This document shows, piece by piece, positions 52,986 through 64,000 of a stretch of 64,000 nucleotides of DNA. The notes below the pieces were generated by a model. The model was not told where the DNA came from and made no database searches. It saw only the letters and a list, made by a program, of their open reading frames with translations. How positions within the stretch are numbered: the first letter of the stretch is position 1; each line of letters starts with the position of its first letter. The DNA is from Enoplosus armatus (Eukaryota > Chordata > Actinopteri > Centrarchiformes > Enoplosidae), in contig NC_092198.1 of assembly GCF_043641665.1 (NCBI RefSeq), positions 6,322,501 through 6,386,500 of the forward strand, written 5' to 3'. The position numbers were made by a program, and so were the translations under genes.

Positions 52986-55900
52986 AGTTTTATTTATTTA
53001 ATTTGGCCTCAGTTTTTCTATTTTGTTATTGCATTTTTTAAGCTTTTTCTTATTATTCTCTGAAGTTTCCACTCCTGAAGCTTGGCCACGCATCAGATTT
53101 CATGGTTTGGGGTCAAATTGAGTGAAATTTGATTCAAGCTGTAGTTAAAGGATACATTGGGCCATGTGAAAAAAGTAGACTTACATATAGATTTACAGCA
53201 GAAACATTTTGATCAATGTCAACTGAAAATTGCTCAAAAGCCCACTTCAAACTGTGAAGAATCCCAGTCCCACCATCCTCTCGGAGCCTTTAAAGGAGGT
53301 GTATAAATATGAACAGGTAATGAAATGTATAGCAAAGTGGATATTTTGAATAATTATGCCTGGCTGGATATGGCTGTATTCCTTTGTGTCCTCTTTTAAT
53401 AAAGCTCCGATGTGTCCAGGAAAATAAACTGTGACAAGTGGAATCAGGTTGGTAACTTGATTTCTGTAACCCTACTGTCATATCTTGCTCTGTTCAACAT
53501 GACAGCTTTCTGTAACTCGGGCCTTCATTTTCAAAAAGGTCATTGATGATGCGGGGACACATCAGCATAAATCTGATCCAGTGACAGCTGTGCCTGGGAG
53601 CCATCACTCTCATAGCGCAGACCAATTAGAGAGGATCTTGTATCAATCAGAAATCAAATAACATCTCATCAAAACGCACGTCGGTTTTTGATTCCCCCCT
53701 CTCCCCTAAGAGATTTGTGGTTCTCCCCAGGTCCCATCCCCATCACCCCACACCTCTTTTGGCCTCTGCCTATATCTTTTAATTTTTTTTTCAAAGACCC
53801 ACCCACATATTACCAGTGCAGACACTGTATGCACTCACAACTTCACACACACTGACACACAGGAGCACACACTGCCCGGGGCAGGGAGGTACAGTGCAGG
53901 TAACCAATCCAATTAACACCTTAATGAGGAGGTCCCCAGTCACAGTCTGACTTTCTCTACATGCACAGCAGAACACAAAGCCCTCAGCTTTCTGGATACT
54001 GCATGCACACATCTCAGGGATCAGCTGATGCTGCTGGATTCTGTAGGTTAGACTGTCTTAAAGGTTAGATTGTCTTAAAGAAGAGTCACCTCAGGTGAAC
54101 ATAATGATTCTAGGGTAAGGTTTTATATTATGGAACATATTCCAAATTGTCAATGGTGAAATACGCGTGCAAACAGCATTCTTTAACTTTTTGCAGAGGT
54201 TATTTAGTCACAAACACAAATGTTAGCTAATGTTAGAAACACACTCAATAGCAAATAAAAAACATCTGACGTGCTTCCTAACACAAAAAGCTGGTAATTC
54301 ACTTTTGAAAGGCTTTTGAAAATGCTATTAGTCATTTAGTTTTGTAAGATTCCTGCCTGAAAAAAACCCTTTTATTTTATGAAAATCCCTCTCTGTGAAT
54401 GACAGAATTAATAAGTCATAATCACGGCTTCGTGACTGTAAATATGTGTTCTGACAGAACAAAATTTTGTTTGCGCAAATGGACTGTTTGTGCAGTATGT
54501 TGATTCGGTCTAAACAGCCAAGTATGATACAGACGTTAGCCGTAGCTAGCCAGCTAGCAACAAACACACGGGCGAGGTGACAGCTCAGACTCACCATGAA
54601 TTCCAATACCATTCCCCTTAAGAAAGAGGTATCCATTCATGTATGATGTGGGAAGTGTTGAATCCAGCATTACTGCTTTGCATATCACACAGTTGTGGAC
54701 AAACAGCCCTCTGAAGTACATGAATAATTCTCAAGCGCATTGGCAAATCACACAAGTGTGTAATGGAGTGAGCTGCAATGTGCCTTGAGAATTTCCTCAA
54801 ATATCAAGCAAAGATTAAGTAAAGTAATTTTGAGCAAAGGCACACACACTGCATGAAGCCTTGATTAAATTAGATTTTAATTGATTTTGTGCCAGTTTAA
54901 TAATCCTTGCAGAACCCCTGATGCGATCACATAAGTAAATAAAGAGCGCTATTATTATTAGTTTTATTAGTAGTAGTAGCATTAGCGGTAGCACTGTAAT
55001 CCTTGTAGTAACAGATGTAGCAGTAAGAAGAAGTTGACAGAGGCAGAATGAAGACGGCAGGAGAGGAATGCCGGACTTTTTCGATCCGGGTAGAAACTTT
55101 GAATCTCTTGCTTGTGATCAAAGAGGCAGAGTGACTCAACCCGGGCTTAGGTTAGCCAGTTGTTCTCTCCTCAGGGTTGGAATACAAGTTTGCCTGGAAT
55201 AATAAAAGCACCTTGATGAGGCTTTGTGACGCACACAGCAGAATTAGGGCTGGCAGTTTGATTCATGGCTCTGACAAAAATCCACTTGTTTATGATCACA
55301 CAACATCTGTTGACGGTGAATCACTCCTTGTAATCAGCACTCTGCTGCCATTTGATCATTTTATCAGTCACAAGTTGGTATGTGTGTGTGTTAAGGCACT
55401 TTGTAGCACAGTATAGGTTCTATATCTCTGCACTTCATTTACTTCTGCATACAGTTGCACTGTGTGTTTGAGTGTGTGTGTGTGTTTGTGCTGGGATCAT
55501 TTCCAGCATGGATTTTGCGTTAGATGAATAAAACCATAATCAGCGTGTGAACACTCGCTGCTGAGGGCCGATGATGGTGGCAGTTTTTCTCTCATCAAAG
55601 CCGATAAACATCAATGAGCCGTTCAAACATCCTCCACTGCCATTAATTAGAATGTACCAAATACCAAAGACGACGACGTAGCAGCTCGAGCAAATAAAGC
55701 TGGAGTCTGACCCTGAAAATCGGAACCTGACTGTTATCCATTTGTTTTTTGAAGCGAGTGCTTGTGCTGCTGCCACTTCTAATTCCAAACACTAATTCAA
55801 AGAGGATTCGTAGGCATTTTTTCTAGGTCAAACATCACAACTTTGAAAAGCCCCCCCCCCCTTTCCCTTGCTGTTGTTTTTTTCTGGTGTTCCTGTTTTA

Positions 55901-58692
55901 CTAAACAGCACTTCTGTTGAAAATGACATGTGTAGGAGGCCAAGCTGTAGAGATTGTGATGCAAAAAGCTGCCACAACTCTTTGTGTTGGGCCACCAAAA
56001 TGTCTTACTTTAAATCTTCTTCTGGTGGAGCCATGAAACAAAACCCAGAATGCCAAGTGAGGCTGTGGGACCAACTACAAGAGACCTTGATCCAGAGGGG
56101 CTTAGCCATCAGCTGGCTCGAAGGGTGTCGCAGGCCTCCAGCTGCCATGTGTTGAAGCCATAATCTGTGATTTTTTAATTTTGTTTTATTTTGGCAACAT
56201 GTTGATGCTAAATGATCACTTCTGCTGTGTTTTTCAATGCTCTGCCCAGCAATCACTTCAGACCAGTGTCACAGTTACATTGACATCACTGGACTGACAG
56301 CAGCCGCGACAACCACAAGCACGGGCTCCTCCACTGAGATGAGTAAAGAGACTATAAATACCAGACTGAGATTCATGTGAAGAGACATTTATGTCCACAT
56401 TATAAAAATGAATCAAATGTATAGTAAATGGCAGTCTGATTATGGTTCATTTGGTAACAAACAAATGCTGCTTTCCAAGCCTCTTCTCTGCTACCGGAAT
56501 TGTTTGATGTCAAATTGAAATTATGAAATTATAATTTTTTTTGAATGAAATAACACAAACAAAAACTAGCATCCAGTGGGAATCACTGTTAATGTTAGCA
56601 AACGAGGCTAAGTAGCTTCCACGTTGCTGGTGGAATAGAGGTGCTCGGTACACATGCACATACAAATCTTTGACACCAAATTTTCAAAGTGAACTGACTA
56701 TACTGAATCACTATCGTCACCGAACGTATCACTAGCATTTAGCAGTGGAGCGCCCCTCACTGGTGACTGACGATGATGCAACTACGGTATGGTTAAGCAG
56801 AGGGAAAGATTGTGGTTATGGCAGATAAGCTAGGGTTAACATATGGTTAGGCAACTGCACATATGAGAGGACACAAACTCTGGACCCCCATCGTCCACTA
56901 TTTACAAAAAACATAAACACACAACAAACCCACCAAAATCTAACCCAGCATTTCTCTTTTTTCATTTTCAATATACGGGTCTCACACGATTTCCAACACA
57001 AATACCACATTGAATATTGTCCTACAAGTTAGACGATATCTTAGACATCGGTGTCGTCCTTGAGTCATTATTGTCCTCGAAATCAAGCATTGATTTTCAC
57101 TCAACATTTGGCATGGGGACGCTTCTCTTCTACGTATAAAATAGTAGAAATAATAATAGTAGAAGTAAATAATAGATTAATTGTTGCTGTTGACAGAGGT
57201 AGCTGCTGTTTGTTTCTTTCTGTGTTTAGCCGGGGTCGTTTCTGATGCTTTGTGCCCAGATTTGCTATTTATTCTAAACAAACTGCTGTTGCTGCTTTCA
57301 GAAAAACATCAAATTCATTACTGCCCGTGCACCCAAGGGTTTTTCTTTGGAAACAGCGACCCACTTATCAGTGTTTACAACAGCAAATATAAAAGAAAAA
57401 GTGAAAATGACTTTTATTTATATTAAAATGTCACATATTATAGCTTGAATTCTGGCTTTCATGCACGGCCTGGCTGGTGTACAGACACTAAACTCACAGT
57501 AAAACATGACTGGAACTAAAGCACTACCTTGGGAACTCTGCAGTTGATCAGAATGATCCTCTGAGGTCTATGTTTAGACACGAGAAACCCCTGAGGCTGA
57601 GGAGGTTTGTTTTGTTCAACAGGGAATACAGTTAAACTACACCATGATGAAAGTGTGTCACACACACAGCATGGCACCAGCGGTGATAAAAGATCATAAC
57701 TGACTATTCAGCTTCTAAAGAAAAGCAGCATGCTGACAACATTGGCAGTATACTACTATTAGAAAACATAGAAATATGCCTGTTGACATTTCCTTTTAAT
57801 GTCTTTGCCAGGCTGATGTATGAACCGAGTCCTTGGCAAACAAGTTCTTTGATCAGCCCGAGTTCATTCCTGTGTAACCACCATAAAGTTCACTATGGTA
57901 CAAATGCTCCAGTGAAAAACACTCTTGTGGTACATTCTGGATACTTCACATAAACAGACAAAAACAAAACTTAATTCACCATGTAAAATTAGTCATTGTA
58001 CAAATCCTTGTTTTTCTTTTCTCTTCTGTGTCACTGTTGTTTAGTGGTTTGTTTAAGTTATTCCAAAATAAGCTGCAACTACTACTTACTGTGAAGTGGG
58101 GCAAGCAAGTGAAAGCAACAGCTTTTTTTTTTCAATGCTTTGTCCACCACAAAGAAAGTTCAGCGCACCTCCATTGTATTTGGATGGAGAGCAAACTTTT
58201 TTTTTTTGTAATTAAAGTTGCTTTGTGGTCTACACACATGAATCCCCAGATGATGCACATCAAAACACAGCCAGGTATGAGGATTTGCATAGAAGACACT
58301 AGGCACTAGGTGTTTTGATGCAAGTCAGATAAACGTGGCTGTCGTTGTTCCTTGTCCATGCCTACCTCATATTGCTGCTCCTGTCTACTGCCCCAGATTT
58401 AGCTTCATTCGTATTTCTATACCACATTAGCCAAAAAAGCGAAATCACTTCAACAGTCACTTGATTTGGACAAGGTAACGTTACTGTACTTATAGTTAAA
58501 AAGCAACATTTCAAGTAATAACAACCAAAGGCAAGCGCTCAGTCAGCTAACTTACATGGAATGAATTATTATTTCATATTAGAGTATATGCTCTACCTTG
58601 TCACTCCCCACATGATGAATGATGATAAAAACCTAACCCGCTTTTGGACTCAGATCCCACAGGTGGAGGTGGGGCTTTTGGGATGCTACTTG

Positions 58693-58714
58693 AGCAGCAG
58701 CAGCAGCAGCAGCA
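58693..58714. repeat. (AGC)n trinucleotide repeat
   Basis: About seven perfect AGC units, not in any supported coding frame. Confidence 0.9.
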
Positions 58715-60484
58715 AGTGACAGCTTTCATTTGAGTGGTGCGGCAGCAGGCATGTCAGCAAAAAAAAGTGAGCAGAATACTGGTGGCAAGAGGTAACCCCT
58801 CGCAGAGGGTTTAAAATTTGTGCTGTTGCCTTTTCAGTTTTGTCCTGTACCATTTTCTGTTGTCATGTGTACCCCAAATACCAGATCACAATGACAGAAC
58901 AGGAAAATGTTTTTGGTAGATCCATGCAAAACCACTTTCTGTCTGTTTCTTCAGCACCTGTGAGCTTCACTGATGCTGGATCCTTCAGCCCGAGGCGAGA
59001 TGCTGCTTCAAAGTAGACAGCTCATCACGATGAGCGACAGGTGTTGGGGGTATGAACTTGACCAATTGAGTAGGAGGAGAAGGGTGGAGTTGACGATACG
59101 CTTCCTGCCTCAAGGCATAAAGTTGCTAATATAAGCTAAGTGTTATCATGATCATTTAAGAGGTGTTTTCCTCCGAGGACTCAGAGGTGATGTTTGTACA
59201 GTGGCAATCATCTCATCCCAAGAGCAGCACGGTACAAAAACAGCTTCGTAATGAGGTAAAATTTACAAAGCTTCTCTGACCCTGTTCAGATGCCAAGGGC
59301 TTTACGGCTTTATGTGCCTATTTAGGACCACTTCCTGGGTGAAGCTGGGAGGAGGGGTGGCGAGCGCACAGGGTGCCACTGTGGCTCTATCACTCTATTA
59401 ACAAAGGGAGGACACACAGCAGAGCAGCACATTCATCATCTAGCCAGCAGCCGGCCCTGTGGAAAAAGACAATACACATTGCTCTGAGCTCACATTTGCT
59501 TGTGGTGCCGCAGATATGTGTGTGTGTGTGTGTGTGTGTAGCTGATGGTGTTAGATCCCTATGAGGTAAGTGATGGCGACATCCCACAGATCCTCTCTAG
59601 ACAGCTGGGAAAACTCTAATGAGCCTGTGAACCTGCTGAGAAGTGTGTGTGTGTGTCTGTGGATGTGCGAGGATGTGTGTGTATTTACTTGGATGTGTAC
59701 GCAGTCCTGTGCTTTCAAATCTGTAATTCTTATCCCAAGACTCAATAAAAATAGAACACTTTTAGAGTGATACATCTCTCATATCAGCTCTTCATATTCC
59801 CAAAATATAAATACAAAATGAAATCAACTTCGTCTGAACCACAACATCAGCTGTCTCCCTTGGTAACACAAAGTCCTGCCTGCTTCCTGCCAGTCCATAA
59901 AAAAACCCAGTTGGTGATAAACACTATTCTGTGCGGCAGTTTATTGTTAATACAGATTGAATTTGTGTGTGTGTGTGTGTGTGGCTTTAGTTGTGTGTCA
60001 TTCATGACAGCCGCCCAGCAGGAGGGGAACACACTCCATCTTGTGACCTTCGCGGGTGCTAACGTCGTTGCCATGGCAGCACGGCTTGATGCTTTCTGAC
60101 AGGTCTGATTTGCCCTTGACAGAAATACGGCTGCAGGCCTTGCATCTCCCCTTGTCCTTGTCTCATATACAGTATATACAGTGTCATATTCACACACACA
60201 CACACATCCATATGCCCACACACATGCTTTCATGCAGTTAAATTACATTTTAACTGTATGAGCCCATGGCGAGCTCCCCGGCTGCAAGACCCCCTGCCGG
60301 TCCGACATAACTCAAGACTAAAGTGAGACGAAGCCGTCTGAAGATCAGAGACACATTCACAGAGAGCGCCACGCACTCCTTCGCCCCCTTTTGTCTCTTC
60401 ACTTGACTTCCCCCCCCGTGACTCTTTATCTTGGGCTGGTTCACAGGCTAAAGGTTCAATAAGGGTTGGATGGAATCACAGGAT

Positions 60485-60501
60485 GGGGGGGGGGGGGGGG
60501 G
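60485..60501. repeat. G17 homopolymer
   Basis: Seventeen consecutive G. On the other strand it reads as C17. Confidence 0.9.
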
Positions 60502-61545
60502 CGGTGAATTCACATCCCAGCCACTAGTGTAGTGAGTCATGAGCAGATATTTCACTATATAATAGATGGTGTTATAGTGAGATAACCTGATATATCTGAT
60601 GATAGTGCAAGCACACACACACACAAACACACACACACCACTTCCACAATCCTCCCTGCTCTTAATCTCTGTCGGGGCTGCATGGGGACCCTGAGTGCAC
60701 CTCCCTGACGTTGACAAAGCGCTATGGGTGTTTTTGGCAGTCGTCCTCCCCTCACCTCCCCCCTCAGCTACCTGCTCACCACTTCATCAAAACCACGGGC
60801 ACCCAAATGGCGAGGGATCCATCAACTTCCCACGCTGAGAGATGATGTCATCAACGAGGGACGTCTCCTGGGGGATTGTTGCTGATGGCTGACATGGATC
60901 AGAACCACAGAGAGGCTAAGTAGCCTGCAGTACTGCAGTGGAAAACAAGAGCACTGCATAAAGTACTCCTCAATGTGAAAGTATCTCTGCTTATTTTACC
61001 TTTATTCCCAATTATACAAGAACATCTTTGCTCTCAGTGGATGTGAAAGCTATATTTAAGCCTATTTATCCTTGACTCCTTGCTAACTGGTGTTGCACAA
61101 ACATTCACATACTCTACTGCAAGAGAATGAGAGTAACAAGCTATCACTTTTTTTTTCATTTTGTGCTGTGGACATGTGGTGTAAGTTTTTTGAGAGTTAA
61201 AGTTTTCACATCCCATGAAGCAAAATAAAAAGAGCCTTTAAAATAAACATTTGTTTTTTTCATTTCAATGAAACAAAGACAAAACATTTTCGAGAAGTGT
61301 AACTTACTGTGGCCCCTGAAGACAAAACAAATACTAAAAGCACAAATATTAAAAGAAAAAAACACTCTATATTTATATACATATCAAAACACACACGAGG
61401 GAAAGCACAGACATTAAGGGAAATGTGGTCCAAGTCAAGAAATGTTACATATACCAAAACATTTCATAAACCCCCCAAAGTGTTGGAAACCTGATGCAAA
61501 TAAAAAAAAAAGTTGATTTGAAACTGTGGTTTATTAGCAGTGATG

Positions 61546-62015
61546 GATACGTTACTTCAAAAATGTAGTCAATTACTCATTACATAATTACTCAGAGAAA
61601 AGGCATTTACTACTTACTCAACAGCAAAAGTAATTGCACTTTAACAAGCAGCCAGCCTATGGTTTAAGAGTATTTACCACTTCGCGTTATCTTCCAACTC
61701 TGAACAAAACCAGGAGACTGAATGTAGGCTTGCCAGTGACTAGCTAAGTAGTCACAACATGAAAATGAGTTTGTAGTCACTGGAAGGCATATTGTTAGCC
61801 TTGTGTACGCTAGCTGCCTCGCTAACAGGTCCCGGACCAGCCTGTCCACTGAATTAACAGAAAATAAATTATTGCCAACCCTTGTTCAACTCCTGGTGAG
61901 ACAACAAACAAGCTAACTCAGAATAATAATAATAATAACAACGGAGAGTCAAGCCTACACTACTCATTACTGAAAAAAGTTACAATATTAGTAATGTTAA
62001 CTCACTAACACCCCT
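61546..62015. mobile_element. Possible non-autonomous hAT-like element
   Basis: Left: CAGTGATGGATACGTTACTT then AATTACTCATTACATAATTA. Right: CTACTCATTACTGAAAAAAG then TAATGTTAACTCACTAACAC. The ends are imperfect inverses rich in the GTTACT/AATTACT motif common at fish hAT termini. Interior non-coding, with an (AAT)n run. Confidence 0.4.
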
Positions 62016-64000
62016 AATGAACCATTCAAACTTTACGATAGCTAGACGGTTATTATTGCTAACTTCCATGCGAAGTGATGCTAACTGTCTAGCTAACGTT
62101 AGTGACTTAGCCACTACCACTTCTCCTCATTGCCGTGCTAGCTATACAATATTTTAAATATACCTTTTTTTTTCGCGGCAGACATTTAGACTAGTGATAA
62201 AAAGCACAGTTACTAATAACATTAATAATGGCTGTAACAGTTCACATAATATTTATAATGTAACAGTGTTTATCAATATTTGTGCTTTCACCTTTGTGTT
62301 TTGGTATGTGCAGCGTTTCTTGGAGTACATTTCTTTAATGTTTGTCTTTCGGTCTTTGTTTGTGTTCTTTTCCTTGAGGGCCACCACCGAAAACATCAGT
62401 TTTTAGTCTTACATACTTTTCTGGGTTACAGTCAAGGGCCTTCTTGTTAAGTTTATATATCAGCTCAACATGGTTTTCTCCCTCCTGATCTGCCCTAAGA
62501 GTGACTTGTTACTCCTTGACCAACTCTCAACACCATCCCCAGCTGCTGCACTATGTTTCAGTGAGTATTTCACCATTGTTGTTGTATGTTCGGGTCTTCC
62601 GAACAGCCTGTAAAACAAGTAACAAACTGTGGTCCTCCACAGGACTTTGACATGTACATGATTAGAACATGACTGTGTACCCTGTGTTATTGTGTAATCT
62701 CTCTCTATAGCTGCTGTAAATCCTACTTGAGGTAATGTACAACACTTTAAGGCTCCCTAAGTCCTCTTGCCTGACACTCATCCTGAATTTGCATTTTGCT
62801 CTTTTCTTCATTATTCCAGCACTATCTGGTTTTCGTTTGGTAGCTCTCAGTAATGCAGTCAACAATGACTGGACCTTGTTTAACCAACTGGAAAATCTAA
62901 ACTCATTAGGGCGTAATTAACTGAGCATAGATCCTCCTTTTTCAGTACTGTGTTGTGATGTTTATGTGTGCTTTTGTAATGTGTCTGTGTGTTCCTGTGC
63001 ACCTGTATAGCCTGTACCTGTGTATGTCATTTTACTTCCACCTCTTTACAAGAAGAATTTGGATTCCCCGCTCAATTCTTCAGCCCCTTAATTGACATAA
63101 TTACCGGATTACAGTGTAAAGCTGCCACTCAGTCACTCCTGGGCTGCAACCACCGAGGTGACAGTGCAGAGGCGGGATCCACACACCGCCTCTCTGTTTG
63201 ACACCAGCATCCAGGAGGACAACAAAGATAAGGACGGATAGAGGGAAAGCCCTCGTTCTGACAAGAGCAAATTAACCTGCTGTGCCCAACAGAGAGCTGC
63301 CGCTATCCCCGTTTCCTCCTTCCCTGGGCCTCCTTTTGAAATTTTGCTTTATTCTCTCCTGTCTGTTTTGAATCATTATAACTTAAGAACTGGTGCGTTG
63401 TCATCAACTGTAGGCGTGTATCTTTTGTCCTTGCTTATAACACAATCATCTGAAACCTCTTACTTCTACTCTGTCTCTCCCACTCTTACTTGTGCATGCT
63501 GCACGTCATCTGGCATCAAAGTTATCCCGTTTGCCACGGGTGGATGTGAAATCTTAGTCTACATTGGTGAGTTGTGGCAATTAGGCTAAGCAGTAGCCAT
63601 AGCATTAGCTTAGTTTAGCCTAGCAGACACGTCGATGCCAGGCTCGAGTCACGTTGTGCTGTTACTCTGCTTTTTTCCAGGTGAGTACGGCAGCATGTGA
63701 GTTGGACGAATTTAGAGCTGCAATGATTACTTGATTATTTGATCAAAAGAAAATTAGTTGCCAACTATTTTGATAATCCATAAATCGTTTCAGTCCTTTT
63801 ACAAGCAAAAATGTAAAACGTTTGCAGGTTCCATCTTCTTAAATGTCAGGATTTGCTGCTTTTCTTTGTCGTTTATAATATTGAATGAAGAGTCTTTGGC
63901 TTCTGGACTGTTGGTTGAACAAAAGAAGCAATACGCCTCACTTTGGGCTCTGGGAAATTATAATGAGCAATTTGACAATTTATAGGCTAAACAATCAATA
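62016..64000. other. Intergenic, no gene seen
   Basis: AT-rich. About 63,050-63,200 (CCTTAATTGACATAATTACC inside otherwise balanced sequence) is a candidate conserved non-coding block. The right edge near 63,700-64,000 contains TGATTACTTGATTATTTGAT, reminiscent of another dispersed repeat. Confidence 0.45.

Larger units (their letters stand above)
52986..61545. other. Intergenic, no gene seen
   Basis: Several microsatellites: (AGC)n 58,693-58,714, (GT)n 59,517-59,539 and 59,963-59,983, (CA)n 60,190-60,207 and 60,612-60,638, G17 60,485-60,501, and C10 near 55,851. Unique-looking blocks at 53,870-53,960, 55,170-55,390 and 60,020-60,420 are candidate conserved elements. No open frame resembles a known protein. 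Confidence 0.5.

Noticed and set aside
19001..64000. Exons of foxn3, tdp1 or efcab11
   Set aside because: Looked for the forkhead block (NCKPPYSFSCLIF) and other recognisable segments in the translations; none found. A short untranslated exon cannot be excluded.

Overview
The window looks like chromosomal DNA from a teleost fish, most likely a percomorph. Two vertebrate genes with canonical GT-AG introns are clearly recognisable. The space around them is AT-leaning and intergenic, full of dinucleotide microsatellites, LINE 3' tails, foldback or MITE-like elements and hAT-like insertions of kinds common in spiny-rayed fish genomes. Family names for the repeats come from memory of such sequences, not from a search.

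Left end (1-6,100): psmc1, the 26S proteasome AAA-ATPase Rpt2, on the minus strand. Ten of its coding exons are present (396 residues). The last 44 or so residues, including the C-terminal gate-opening tail, lie beyond base 1. The first coding exon holds only the ATG, and a perfect CRE palindrome lies just upstream.

Middle (9,700-18,600): kcnk13 (THIK-1, a two-pore-domain K+ channel), also on the minus strand. It is complete in three coding exons and encodes 425 residues. Transcription order kcnk13 then psmc1, both on one strand, matches the human chromosome 14 order as I recall it. The third exon, carrying the last 51 codons, is separated by an intron that the human gene, as I remember it, does not have. 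The region 18.3-19.0 kb is GC- and CpG-rich and covers exon 1 and the probable promoter.

Right part (19-64 kb): I find no protein-coding gene. It holds a 740-bp degenerate TACTA-type tandem array (20.6-21.3 kb), several copies of three dispersed repeat families, one LINE reverse-transcriptase relic ending in an A-tract (29.2-29.4 kb), and a 1,061-bp CAGTGGCG-ended element nested inside an older repeat (32.5-33.5 kb). It also has a perfect 35-bp inverted repeat bounding a 1.57-kb segment (44.7-46.3 kb), many microsatellites, and unique stretches with homeodomain, POU, RFX and CCAAT-like sites that could be conserved enhancers. From human synteny the next gene to the right could be foxn3 (or tdp1/efcab11), but no exon of these is seen.

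The two genes share no pathway: one is a housekeeping proteolysis subunit, the other a background K+ channel. Their proximity is ancestral linkage. I found no convincing evidence of a wholly new biological system. The most interesting items are the kcnk13 C-terminal intron with its alternative read-through tail, the conserved IETD site, and the unexplained 35-bp inverted repeat pair.
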